The position numbers were made by a program, and so were the translations under genes. The notes beneath the pieces are model-generated. The model was not told where the DNA came from. It saw only the letters and a program-made list of their open reading frames with translations, and did not search any database. From Pseudoxanthomonas sp. GM95 (lineage in GTDB: Bacteria; Pseudomonadota; Gammaproteobacteria; Xanthomonadales; Xanthomonadaceae): DNA of 64,000 nucleotides. The DNA is taken from contig NZ_FOAX01000002.1 in NCBI RefSeq assembly GCF_900109775.1, forward strand, positions 1,302,001-1,366,000. Reading direction: 5' to 3'. Shown one piece after another: positions 51,202 through 59,649 of this stretch; the stretch's first letter is position 1; each line of letters opens with the position of its first letter.

Positions 51202-52079
51202 AGCAGAACTCACTCGCCGGCTGGATCTTCGCAGGCCCCTCGCTGATCGTCCTGGGCGTCTTCTTCGGCCTGCCGGTGCTGTCGGCACTGGCGCTGAGCG
51301 TGACCGATTTCGACCTGTACGCGCTGGCCGATCTGCACAACCTGCGCTTCGTCGCATTGGGCAACTACATCGACCTGCTGCAGACGCCGATGTTCTGGAA
51401 GTCGCTGTGGAACACGACGTACTTCGTGCTGCTGGGCGTGCCGATGTCCATCGCCGCCTCGCTGGGCGCGGCCATGCTGCTCAACGCACCGGCCGCGCGC
51501 TTCAAGGCGTTGTTCCGTACTGCGCTGTTCGCGCCGGTGGTGACCACGCTGGTGGCGGTGGCGGTGATCTGGCGCTACCTGTTCCATACCCGCTATGGCC
51601 TGGTGAACTACGCACTGGCGCACATCGGCATCTCGCCGATCGACTGGCTGGGTGACCCGCACTGGGCGATGCCGACCATCATGCTGTTCGCGGTGTGGAA
51701 GAACTTCGGCTACAACATGGTGATCTTCCTGGCCGGTCTGCAGGCGATCCCGCAGGACCTGTACGAGGCTGCGCGCATCGACGGCGCCAATCGCTGGAAG
51801 CAGTTCCTGCACATCACCCTGCCGATGCTCGGCCCGGTGCTGCTGGTGGTCGGTGTGATCACGATCTCCGGCTACTTCCAGCTGTTCGCCGAGCCTTACG
51901 TCATGACCCGTGGCGACCCGCTGCAGAGCACGGTCAGCGTGCTGTATTTCATGTTCGAGGAAGGCTTCAAGTGGTGGAACCTCGGTCGCGCGTCGGCCGT
52001 GGCGTTCCTGCTGTTCCTGATCATCCTGGCAGTTACCACCGTGATGCTGCGCTTCGGCCGCAAGAAGGACTTAGTGTGA
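51198..52079 (+). CDS. sugar ABC transporter permease, MalF-type
   Basis: 293 residues from the ATG at 51198, overlapping the upstream stop (ATGA). Six membrane segments begin with AGWIFAGPSLIVLGVFFGLP. The EAA loop reads YEAARIDGANRWKQFLHITL, which contacts a MalK-like ATPase. It belongs to the CUT1 family with the following permease. The partner ATPase is not encoded here, so a shared MsmX/MalK-type ATPase encoded elsewhere must be used. Confidence 0.94.
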   Translation: MKQNSLAGWIFAGPSLIVLGVFFGLPVLSALALSVTDFDLYALADLHNLRFVALGNYIDLLQTPMFWKSLWNTTYFVLLGVPMSIAASLGAAMLLNAPAARFKALFRTALFAPVVTTLVAVAVIWRYLFHTRYGLVNYALAHIGISPIDWLGDPHWAMPTIMLFAVWKNFGYNMVIFLAGLQAIPQDLYEAARIDGANRWKQFLHITLPMLGPVLLVVGVITISGYFQLFAEPYVMTRGDPLQSTVSVLYFMFEEGFKWWNLGRASAVAFLLFLIILAVTTVMLRFGRKKDLV

Positions 52080-52125
52080 ATCCCTCACAAGAGCAGCGCA
52101 CATCCCTGTGCGCGGACGATTTTCT

Positions 52126-52962
52126 ATGAGTCACGAAGTCGGTGGCACCCGCTGGAATGCGGTGCTGGTCAATGGCGCGCTGCTGGTCATTGCGCTCATC
52201 AGCGTGGCGCCGTTGGCATGGATGGTGTCGGTGTCGTTCATGCCGGCGGGCGAAGCCAGTCGCTTCCCGCCGCCGATGCTGCCAAGCACCTCCACGCTGG
52301 CCAACTATCACGCCTTGTTCGAACGTACCGGCATGGCGCGTAACTTCGTCAACAGCCTGGTCGTGTCCATCGCCATCACCCTGGGCTCGCTGCTGTTCAA
52401 CACGATGGCCGGCTATGCGTTCGCCAAGCTGCGTTTCGTCGGGCGTGAGCGGATCTTCCAGGTGCTGATGGCGGCGCTGGTGATCCCGGCGCAGGTGACG
52501 ATGCTGCCGCTGTTCCTGCTGATGAAGCAGCTGCATCTGGTCAACAGCTTCGGCGGGGTGATCGTACCGGCGCTGGCGACGGTGTTCGGCATCTTCCTGG
52601 TGCGCCAGTACGCGCGCAGCATCCCGGACGAACTGCTCGAAGCTGCCCGCATGGATGGCGCCAGCGAGGCGCGGGTGTTCTTCCAGATTGTGCTGCCGAT
52701 GCTCAAGCCGGTGCTGGTCACGCTGTCGATCTTCACCTTCATGGCGGCGTGGAATGACTTCATGTGGCCGCTGATCGTGCTGACCGACCAGGACCGATAC
52801 ACCTTGCCCGTCGCGTTGGCCTCGCTGTCGCGCGAACACGTCATGGACGTGGAAATGATGATGGCCGGCGCCGTGGTCACGGTGGTGCCGGTGCTGGGGT
52901 TGTTCCTGTTGCTGCAGCGGTACTACATCCAAGGTCTGCTGTTGGGAAGCGTCAAGGGATGA
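52126..52962 (+). CDS. sugar ABC transporter permease, MalG-type
   Basis: 278 residues from the ATG at 52126. A short gap (46 bases) follows the first permease. Membrane spans include NAVLVNGALLVIALISVAPL; the EAA loop is LEAARMDGASEARVFFQIVL, and the C-terminus ends in a hydrophobic segment (LGLFLLLQRYYIQGLLLG) as in MalG-like permeases. It completes the heterodimeric channel. No ATPase follows; instead there is a 406-base gap and a second TonB receptor. Confidence 0.94.
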   Translation: MSHEVGGTRWNAVLVNGALLVIALISVAPLAWMVSVSFMPAGEASRFPPPMLPSTSTLANYHALFERTGMARNFVNSLVVSIAITLGSLLFNTMAGYAFAKLRFVGRERIFQVLMAALVIPAQVTMLPLFLLMKQLHLVNSFGGVIVPALATVFGIFLVRQYARSIPDELLEAARMDGASEARVFFQIVLPMLKPVLVTLSIFTFMAAWNDFMWPLIVLTDQDRYTLPVALASLSREHVMDVEMMMAGAVVTVVPVLGLFLLLQRYYIQGLLLGSVKG

Positions 52963-53368
52963 CAAGCTCATCCCGTCGTCGTGCTGCATGCACGCGTCCA
53001 TCGCACGCGATGGCGCCTGCGGAGACGCGTTTGATCTGAGTTGAATGCCACGTCGTCGCGCGCAGCGACGGCTCTTACGGAGGAGTTTTTCGCCTGGGTG
53101 CGTAGTCGGCGCCAGGTGTTGTGCTGCCTGCAATTTGCGTCAACGCGTGTCGGTGCTGCGATCGGGAGGTCGCACAGGTGCGTGTGCAGGCATCACGTGT
53201 CGCCAATCGGCGATCGGTATCGCGCGGTGTCGACGAAAGATCGACCCGCACGGGCCACGGCTCGCGCCGTGGTGTTGGGAGGGCACGCACGTGCCGCAAC
53301 CGTCGCCCGGGCTCCATCGGATTCCGGGTTTTGTGACGAAACAACAATAAGAAAGAGAGGGTTCTTTT
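52963..53368. other. 406-base leader region upstream of the second Oar-like receptor
   Basis: No convincing gene is present. The region holds small palindromes: CCATCG/CGATGG at 52998-53013 and a perfect 7-base stem CCACGGC/GCCGTGG at 53255-53272 around TCGC. The receptor's ribosome site GAAAGAGAGG is just before its ATG. The length suggests a long structured 5' leader or a promoter with several sites. No LacI-type operator matching the one at 48151 was seen. Confidence 0.5.
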
Positions 53369-56338
53369 ATGTCAGTCCAATCCATCCCCCACGCTGGATC
53401 CCATCGTTTCAAGCGCTCGGCCCTGGCCTGCGCCCTGGCCGGCAGCCTGCTGCTGATCACCGCCCCGGTGCTGGCGCAGTCCACAGCCGCCACCTTGCGT
53501 GGCCAGGTCAGCGGCGCAGCGCCCGACACCACCATCACCGTCACCAACACCGCGACCGGCTTCAGCCGCACCGTCAAGGCGGGCGCAGACGGCAGCTATA
53601 GCGCGCCTGGTTTGCCACCGGGTTCGTACAAGGTCGACGTGGTCAGCAACGGCGCGGCCAGCAGCCAGAACGTGACGCTGGCCGTGGGCCAGACCGCCAC
53701 GCTCAACCTGGGCGACACCGCCGCCGCGACACCGGCAGGCGATGCCACCGATCTGGGCGCGGTCAAGGTCACCGCCGCACCGTCGGCACTGGTGGAAACG
53801 CGCACCTCGGAGAACGCCACCTACATCTCCAACGTGCAGATCCAGCGCCTGCCGCAGGCCACGCGCAACTTCCTGGAAGTGGCCGACACCGTGCCCAGCG
53901 TGCAGTTCACGCGTGACAGCGACGGCAATACCAAGATGCGCTCGGGCGCGACCTCGGCCGATGGCACCAACGTCTACATCGACGGCATCAGCCAGAAGAA
54001 CTATGTGCTGACTGGTGGCGTGTCCGGCCAGGATTCCAGTCGCGGCAATCCGTTCCCGCAGTCGGCGATCGGCGAGTACAAGGTCATCACCTCCAACTAC
54101 AAGGCCGAGTACGACCAGGTCTCCAGTGCGGCGATCGTGGCCTCGACCAAGTCGGGCACGAATGATTTCCACGGCAGCATGTTCTGGGACACCACCAACG
54201 ATGGCTGGCGTCGAGAGAGCCCGTTGGAGAAGGAAGCCGGCACGCGTGACGATTTCGCCGAGACCGAGTGGGGCGCGACCTTCAGCGGCCCGATCCTCAA
54301 GGACCGCGCGCATTTCTTCATCGCCTACGAGAACAAGGAGTACACCACGCCGGCCACGGTGATCCCCGGTTCGATCTATTCCAACCGCGTGGATGAACTG
54401 CCCGAAGATCTGCAGCCGCTGGTGCGCACGCAGAGCTCGCCGTTCAAGGAAGACCTGTACTTCGGCAAGATCGACTGGACCCTGGGCGAGAACAGCCTGT
54501 TCGAGCTGACCGGCAAGTACCGCAAGGAAGACGGCCTGGGCGACCTGGGCGACACCACCACCTACGAGCACGCCAGCCGCAATGGCCAGGAAGAAAAACG
54601 CGCCAACCTGCGCTGGCAGTACAGCGGCGAGCGTTTTCTCAACGACCTCAACCTGAGCTATGAGAGCGCGTATTTCACCCAGGATCCGTTGACCGATGGT
54701 TCGGGCTACGTGCTGTCCTACGTCCCCTTCGCCGGCCAGGAATCCACGATCCTCACCGCGGGTGCGGGCAGCAGCTACCAGAACAAGGGCCAGGAAGGCT
54801 GGGCGCTGCAGGACGACCTGACCCTGGACAGCATCGACTGGCACGGCGGCCACACCGTCAAGATGGGCTTCAAGTACAAGTCGGTCGAGCTGGATTCGAC
54901 CCAGATCAATCCGGCCAATCCGCAGTACTACTACAACATCCTCACCGACACCGATACGCCGTACAGGGCGAGCTGGGGTGATACCGACAGCGGCAAGGTC
55001 ACCTCCAAGAACAAGCAGTACGGCCTCTACCTGCAGGACGATTGGGAGGTCAACGAACACCTGACCTTGAACCTGGGCGTGCGCTACGACTACGAGAAGA
55101 CGCCGTCGTTCCTCAACTTCGTCACGCCGTCCGATGTCGCCAGCGCGCTGCAGAACTGGTCCAACCTGGACAATGCCAACTACAACATCAACGACTACAT
55201 CAGCACCGGCAACAACCGCAAGGCGTTCAAGAATGCCTGGCAGCCGCGCCTGGGCTTCTCGTATGACCTGTTCGGCGACCAGAACCATGTGATCTACGGC
55301 GGTGCCGGCCGTGCCTACGACCGCAATCTGTTCGATTACCTGGCGCTGGAACAGCTCAACAACAACTCCAAGTCCTATAGCTACTACTTCAGCAGCGCCA
55401 ACACGCCGTGCTACGGCGATCCGTGCGTGGCTTGGAACGACCGCTATGCCACGCAGGGAGGGCTGGATACGCTGGCCAACGACACCACCGGTGGCGGCGG
55501 TCGCGAGATCTACCTGATCGACAACAACGTCAAGGTGCCGTACTCCGACCAGTTCAGCGTGGGCATGCGCAACACGCTGCACTTCTGGAACAACGACTGG
55601 TTCACCGATGTGTCCCTGAGCCGCATCGAAAGCCATGACGGCTTCGTGTTCCTGCGCGGCAATCGCCGTGCCGACGGTTCGTACCTGGCCGATGGCACCA
55701 CCTCGGGTTCGCCGACCGATTCGCCCGAGGGCTACAGCACCATCGTGCTGGGCACCAACGGCGTGGAGACGCGCAACAACCAATTGGCGATGAAGATCGA
55801 GAAGCCCTACGACGCCGAGTCCGGCTGGGGCATGAGCCTGGCCTACACGTATTCCGATGCGCAGGAGAATCGCCAGTTCGGCGAGCACTACGCGCTGGAT
55901 TACGCCTCGATCGCCGATTACGGCTGGCATCAGGCTGCTGGCATTCCCAAGAACCGCCTCGTCGCCACCGGCATCTACGATCTGCCGTGGTGGGACATCT
56001 CGCTGTCGGGCAAGCTCTCGCTGGCCAGCCAGACGCCGGTGTACGGCTACAACTGCCTGGCCGGCAACGACCAGTGCTTCATCGAGCAGTTCACGCCGGA
56101 CCACACCCTGGGCTACAAGGAATTCAGCCTGGCGTTGAACAAGGAGATCGACACCGGCACCAACATCAAGATGAACGTGCGGGCCGACGTCATCAACGTG
56201 TTCAACTGGGTCAATTACTCCAGCTACAGCACCGACACCGGCACGGCGAGCGACCTCAACACCGCCTATGCCACGCCCAACGGACTGCTGGCGCTGCCGA
56301 TGCGCACCTTCAAGCTTTCCTTCGGCCTGAACTGGTAA
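53369..56338 (+). CDS. Oar-like TonB-dependent receptor (second copy)
   Basis: 989 residues from the ATG at 53369. Architecture equals the first copy: signal peptide ending near PVLAQ, carboxypeptidase-regulatory-like domain (STAATLRGQVSGAAPDTTIT), plug with GISQKNYVLTGG and the shared QDSSRGNPFPQSAIGEYK, and a barrel ending in KLSFGLNW. The two receptors share many identical blocks but differ in the extracellular loops, as expected if they take up related but different glycans. It is followed by a terminator and then the large glycosidase gene. Confidence 0.92.
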   Translation: MSVQSIPHAGSHRFKRSALACALAGSLLLITAPVLAQSTAATLRGQVSGAAPDTTITVTNTATGFSRTVKAGADGSYSAPGLPPGSYKVDVVSNGAASSQNVTLAVGQTATLNLGDTAAATPAGDATDLGAVKVTAAPSALVETRTSENATYISNVQIQRLPQATRNFLEVADTVPSVQFTRDSDGNTKMRSGATSADGTNVYIDGISQKNYVLTGGVSGQDSSRGNPFPQSAIGEYKVITSNYKAEYDQVSSAAIVASTKSGTNDFHGSMFWDTTNDGWRRESPLEKEAGTRDDFAETEWGATFSGPILKDRAHFFIAYENKEYTTPATVIPGSIYSNRVDELPEDLQPLVRTQSSPFKEDLYFGKIDWTLGENSLFELTGKYRKEDGLGDLGDTTTYEHASRNGQEEKRANLRWQYSGERFLNDLNLSYESAYFTQDPLTDGSGYVLSYVPFAGQESTILTAGAGSSYQNKGQEGWALQDDLTLDSIDWHGGHTVKMGFKYKSVELDSTQINPANPQYYYNILTDTDTPYRASWGDTDSGKVTSKNKQYGLYLQDDWEVNEHLTLNLGVRYDYEKTPSFLNFVTPSDVASALQNWSNLDNANYNINDYISTGNNRKAFKNAWQPRLGFSYDLFGDQNHVIYGGAGRAYDRNLFDYLALEQLNNNSKSYSYYFSSANTPCYGDPCVAWNDRYATQGGLDTLANDTTGGGGREIYLIDNNVKVPYSDQFSVGMRNTLHFWNNDWFTDVSLSRIESHDGFVFLRGNRRADGSYLADGTTSGSPTDSPEGYSTIVLGTNGVETRNNQLAMKIEKPYDAESGWGMSLAYTYSDAQENRQFGEHYALDYASIADYGWHQAAGIPKNRLVATGIYDLPWWDISLSGKLSLASQTPVYGYNCLAGNDQCFIEQFTPDHTLGYKEFSLALNKEIDTGTNIKMNVRADVINVFNWVNYSSYSTDTGTASDLNTAYATPNGLLALPMRTFKLSFGLNW

Positions 56339-56347
56339 AAGGTGTTC

Positions 56348-56380
56348 CCCGGAGGCCGCATGGGCGGCCTCCGGGTTTTA
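56348..56380 (+). terminator. terminator between the second receptor and the glycosidase gene
   Basis: CCCGGAGGCCGC (56348-56359) pairs perfectly with GCGGCCTCCGGG (56364-56375) around ATGG, followed by TTTTA. Transcription of the next gene may therefore depend partly on read-through or on a short local promoter. Confidence 0.88.
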
Positions 56381-56403
56381 TGACGATCATGAAAGGGTGA
56401 GGG

Positions 56404-59400
56404 ATGATCAGAACCATCGCGGGACTGTCGCTGGCATGCATCGCCATGACGGCGTCGGCCCAGGGTGTTGTCGGCGGCGCACGCATCATCGATGCCTTCG
56501 ACGACGCATCGACCTGGAAAGTGGTCACCTCCAACCAGGTCACCGCCTCGCTGCGCAGCGTGCCCGGCGCGGATGGCGGCAAGGCGCTGTGCCTGGATTA
56601 CGACTACCACGGCGTGTCCGGCTACGCCGGCGTGCAGCGCATGGTGGACATCAATTATCCGGACAACTACCGCTTCGATTTCCAGCTGCGAGGCCAGTCG
56701 CCGGCCAACGACCTGCAGTTCAAGCTGACCGATGCGTCGGGCGACAACGTGTGGTGGGTCAATCGACCCAGTTACGATTTCCCCGAGGACTGGACCCAGG
56801 TCACCTACCGCAAGCGCCATATCGACAAGGCGTGGGGGCCCAGCCCGGACAAGACGCTGCGCAAGAGCGTCAAACTCGAATTCACCATCTACAACAACGC
56901 CGGCGGCAAGGGTTCGGTGTGCCTGGACGCGCTGACGTTCACGCCGCTGCCGGCCGAGGACACCTCGCCGCTGACCGGCGCGGCCAGCGCTTCGGGCGCG
57001 AACGTCGGTAGCAACGCGCTGCAGGCCGTGGATGGCAAGCCGGAGACCGCGTGGTACGCGGACTTCGACGCGGCCACCGAGCCGCAGCTGACCCTGGACC
57101 TGCGCAGGCAGCGCGAGTTCGGCGGACTCAAGCTGGTGTGGAAGGACGGCGAATACGCCTCCGATTACCTGCTGCAGCTCTCCGATGACGGCGTGCAGTG
57201 GCGCGATGTGCGCTCGGTGGTGGACGGCAACGGCGGCACCGACTGGATCGCGCTGCCGGAAAGCGAAGCGCGCTACGTGCGCGTGCTGCCGGTGGAGGGC
57301 CCGCACGCCTCGTTCGGCCTGGCCGAACTGCAGGTGCTGCCGCTGGCGTTTTCGGCCACGCCCAATGATGTGGTCAAGGCGGTGGCGGCGCAGTCGCCCA
57401 AGGGCTGGTTCCCGCGCGGCTTCAGTGGCCAGCAGCCGTACTGGACCATCATCGGCCTGGACGGCGGCACCGAGCAGGGCCTGATCGGCGAGGACGGCGC
57501 GGTGGAAGTGGGTCGCGGCGGTTTCAGCGTCGAGCCCTTCGTGGTCACCGATGGCCACGTGCTGAGCTGGGCCGATGTGCAGCAGAAGCAGACCCTGCAG
57601 GACGGCTACCTGCCGATCCCCAGCGTGGAGTGGACCCATCCGTCGCTGCAGCTGACCACCACGGCCTTCGCCGATGGCACGCCGGCCGATTCGCAGCTGG
57701 TGGTGCGCTATCGCCTGCGTAACCCGGGCACGACGCCGCACAGCTATCGTCTGGCGCTGGCGCTGCGGCCGTTCCAGGTGAATCCGCCGACCCAGTTCCT
57801 GAGCGTGCAGGGCGGCATCAGCCGGATCGACACGCTGGCCTTCAACGGCAAGGCGGCCAGCGTCAACGGCAGCCCGCGGGTGTATGCGTCGCAGGCACCC
57901 GATGCGGTGTTCGCCAGCAACTTCGACGGCGGCATGGACGTGGCCCAGCTGGCTGCCGATGCCCTGCCGGACACCACCAGCGTGGTCGATGAAACCGGGT
58001 TGGCCTCCGGCGCCTTCGTCTACGAGATCACCTTGGGCCCGGGCGAATCGCGCCAGTACGACCTGCGCATCCCGATGACCGGCAAGCCCAGGTGCGCCAG
58101 TGTCGTGACCGCGGCCGACTGCAGCGCGCAGGCGCGCCAGGACGCGGTGGCCAAGGTCTGGCGAGACAAGCTGGACCGGGTGAAGTTCACCGTACCGGCC
58201 GCCGGCCAGGCGCTGGTGGACACGCTGCGCACCTCGACCGCGCACATGCTGATCTCGCGCGTGGGCCCGCGCCTGCAGCCGGGCACGCGTTCGTACAACC
58301 GCAGCTGGATCCGCGACGGCGCAATGATCTCCGAGGGCCTGCTGCGCATGGGCCGGCCGGAAGTGGTGCGCGAGTACATCGACTGGTATGCGCCGTACCA
58401 GTTCAAGGACGGCATGGTGCCGTGCTGCGTGGACCGTCGCGGCAGCGACCCGGTGCCGGAGAACGACAGCCACGGCGAGCTGATCTTCGCGGTGGCTGAT
58501 TACTGGCGTTACACCGGCGATACGGCGTTCGTGCAGCGCATGTGGCCACACGTGGAGGGTGCATATCGCTACATGGAGAAGCTGCGCCTGTCCGAGCGCA
58601 CCGAGGCGAATCGGGCCAAGAATCCGGCCTTCTACGGGATGATGCCGGTGTCGATCAGCCACGAAGGGTATTCGGCCAAGCCGGTGCATTCGTACTGGGA
58701 CAACTTCTGGGCGCTGCGTGGCTACAAGGACGCGGTCGAACTGGCCAAGCTGCTGGGCAAGACCGAGGACGCCAAGCGCATGGCCGCCTCGCGCGATCAA
58801 TTCCATGCCGACCTGATGGACTCGCTGAAACTGGCGGCCAAGCAGCACAACCTGGATTTCCTGCCGGGTTCGGCCGAGCTGGGGGATTTCGATTCGACCT
58901 CGACCACGATCGCGCTGGCGCCGACCGGCGAGCAGGCGCAGCTGCCGCAACCGCTGCTGGACAACACCTTCGAGCGCTACTGGACCGATTTCGAGAAGCG
59001 CGCCGATGGCCGCCGCGAGTGGAAGGACTACACGCCGTACGAGTGGCGCAACGTGGCTGCGTTCGTGCGGTTGGGTTGGCGTGAGCGGGCAAACGACGCC
59101 GTGGATTTCTTCTTCGGCCATCGCACGCCGTTGGCCTGGAACCAGTGGGCGGAGGTGGTTTCGCGTACGCCGCGCAAACCGTTCTTCGTCGGTGACCTGC
59201 CGCATGCGTGGGTGGGCTCGGACTTCGTCCGCACCGCATTGGACATGTTCGCCTACACGCGCGAGGACGACGACAGCATCGTGCTGGCGGCGGGCATCCC
59301 CGCCGCATGGCTGGACGGGCAGGGCATCGCGATCAGCGGCCTGCGCACGCCCGATGGCCAGCTGAGCTACATGCTCAGGCGCGATGCGGGCACCGTGCAG

Positions 59401-59571
59401 CTGGACGTGCCCGCGACGGGCTTCAAGCTGCCCAAGGGCGGGCTGGTGCTGCAGTGGCCTTACGCCAGCGTGCCGGGCAAGACCACCTTCAACGGCAAGC
59501 CGATGAAGTGGAAAGGCAATGAGCTGCGCATCACCCAGCTACCGGCGCAGGTGCAGGTGGCCGCGCCATAA
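56404..59571 (+). CDS. secreted multidomain (alpha/alpha)6 glycosidase-like protein with discoidin domain
   Basis: 1055 residues. Signal peptide MIRTIAGLSLACIAMTASAQ. Residues ~22-185 form a CBM-like beta-sandwich (TYRKRHIDKAWGPSP region). Residues ~195-320 are an F5/8C discoidin (CBM32-like) domain, with KPETAWYADFDAATEPQLTL. Residues ~330-590 are another beta-rich part, and ~590-1000 are a six-hairpin glycosidase-like domain. Candidate catalytic acids are Asp638 in SWIRDGAMISEG, Glu692 in ENDSHGELIFAVADY and Glu880 in YTPYEWRNVAAF. The pattern is similar to GH15/GH133-like glucan hydrolases. It probably acts outside the inner membrane on a polymer supplied to the receptors. No family can be named confidently. 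Confidence 0.8.
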   Translation: MIRTIAGLSLACIAMTASAQGVVGGARIIDAFDDASTWKVVTSNQVTASLRSVPGADGGKALCLDYDYHGVSGYAGVQRMVDINYPDNYRFDFQLRGQSPANDLQFKLTDASGDNVWWVNRPSYDFPEDWTQVTYRKRHIDKAWGPSPDKTLRKSVKLEFTIYNNAGGKGSVCLDALTFTPLPAEDTSPLTGAASASGANVGSNALQAVDGKPETAWYADFDAATEPQLTLDLRRQREFGGLKLVWKDGEYASDYLLQLSDDGVQWRDVRSVVDGNGGTDWIALPESEARYVRVLPVEGPHASFGLAELQVLPLAFSATPNDVVKAVAAQSPKGWFPRGFSGQQPYWTIIGLDGGTEQGLIGEDGAVEVGRGGFSVEPFVVTDGHVLSWADVQQKQTLQDGYLPIPSVEWTHPSLQLTTTAFADGTPADSQLVVRYRLRNPGTTPHSYRLALALRPFQVNPPTQFLSVQGGISRIDTLAFNGKAASVNGSPRVYASQAPDAVFASNFDGGMDVAQLAADALPDTTSVVDETGLASGAFVYEITLGPGESRQYDLRIPMTGKPRCASVVTAADCSAQARQDAVAKVWRDKLDRVKFTVPAAGQALVDTLRTSTAHMLISRVGPRLQPGTRSYNRSWIRDGAMISEGLLRMGRPEVVREYIDWYAPYQFKDGMVPCCVDRRGSDPVPENDSHGELIFAVADYWRYTGDTAFVQRMWPHVEGAYRYMEKLRLSERTEANRAKNPAFYGMMPVSISHEGYSAKPVHSYWDNFWALRGYKDAVELAKLLGKTEDAKRMAASRDQFHADLMDSLKLAAKQHNLDFLPGSAELGDFDSTSTTIALAPTGEQAQLPQPLLDNTFERYWTDFEKRADGRREWKDYTPYEWRNVAAFVRLGWRERANDAVDFFFGHRTPLAWNQWAEVVSRTPRKPFFVGDLPHAWVGSDFVRTALDMFAYTREDDDSIVLAAGIPAAWLDGQGIAISGLRTPDGQLSYMLRRDAGTVQLDVPATGFKLPKGGLVLQWPYASVPGKTTFNGKPMKWKGNELRITQLPAQVQVAAP

Positions 59572-59600
59572 GCGCAGCGCCAGACACCATATGCACCACG

Positions 59601-59632
59601 AAAAAGCCGCCCCGAGGGGCGGCTTTTTCTTT
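59601..59632. terminator. bidirectional terminator between the glycosidase and PQQ dehydrogenase genes
   Basis: GCCGCCCC pairs with GGGGCGGC (59606-59613 with 59616-59623), flanked by AAAAA and TTTTT. It separates the convergent rightward glycosidase gene and the leftward dehydrogenase gene. Confidence 0.9.
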
Positions 59633-59649
59633 GACGCAAGACGCAGGGA

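Noticed and set aside
53372-56104. 910-codon antisense frame over the second receptor
   Set aside because: No motif or signal is visible, and the sense strand encodes a well-defined TonB receptor.
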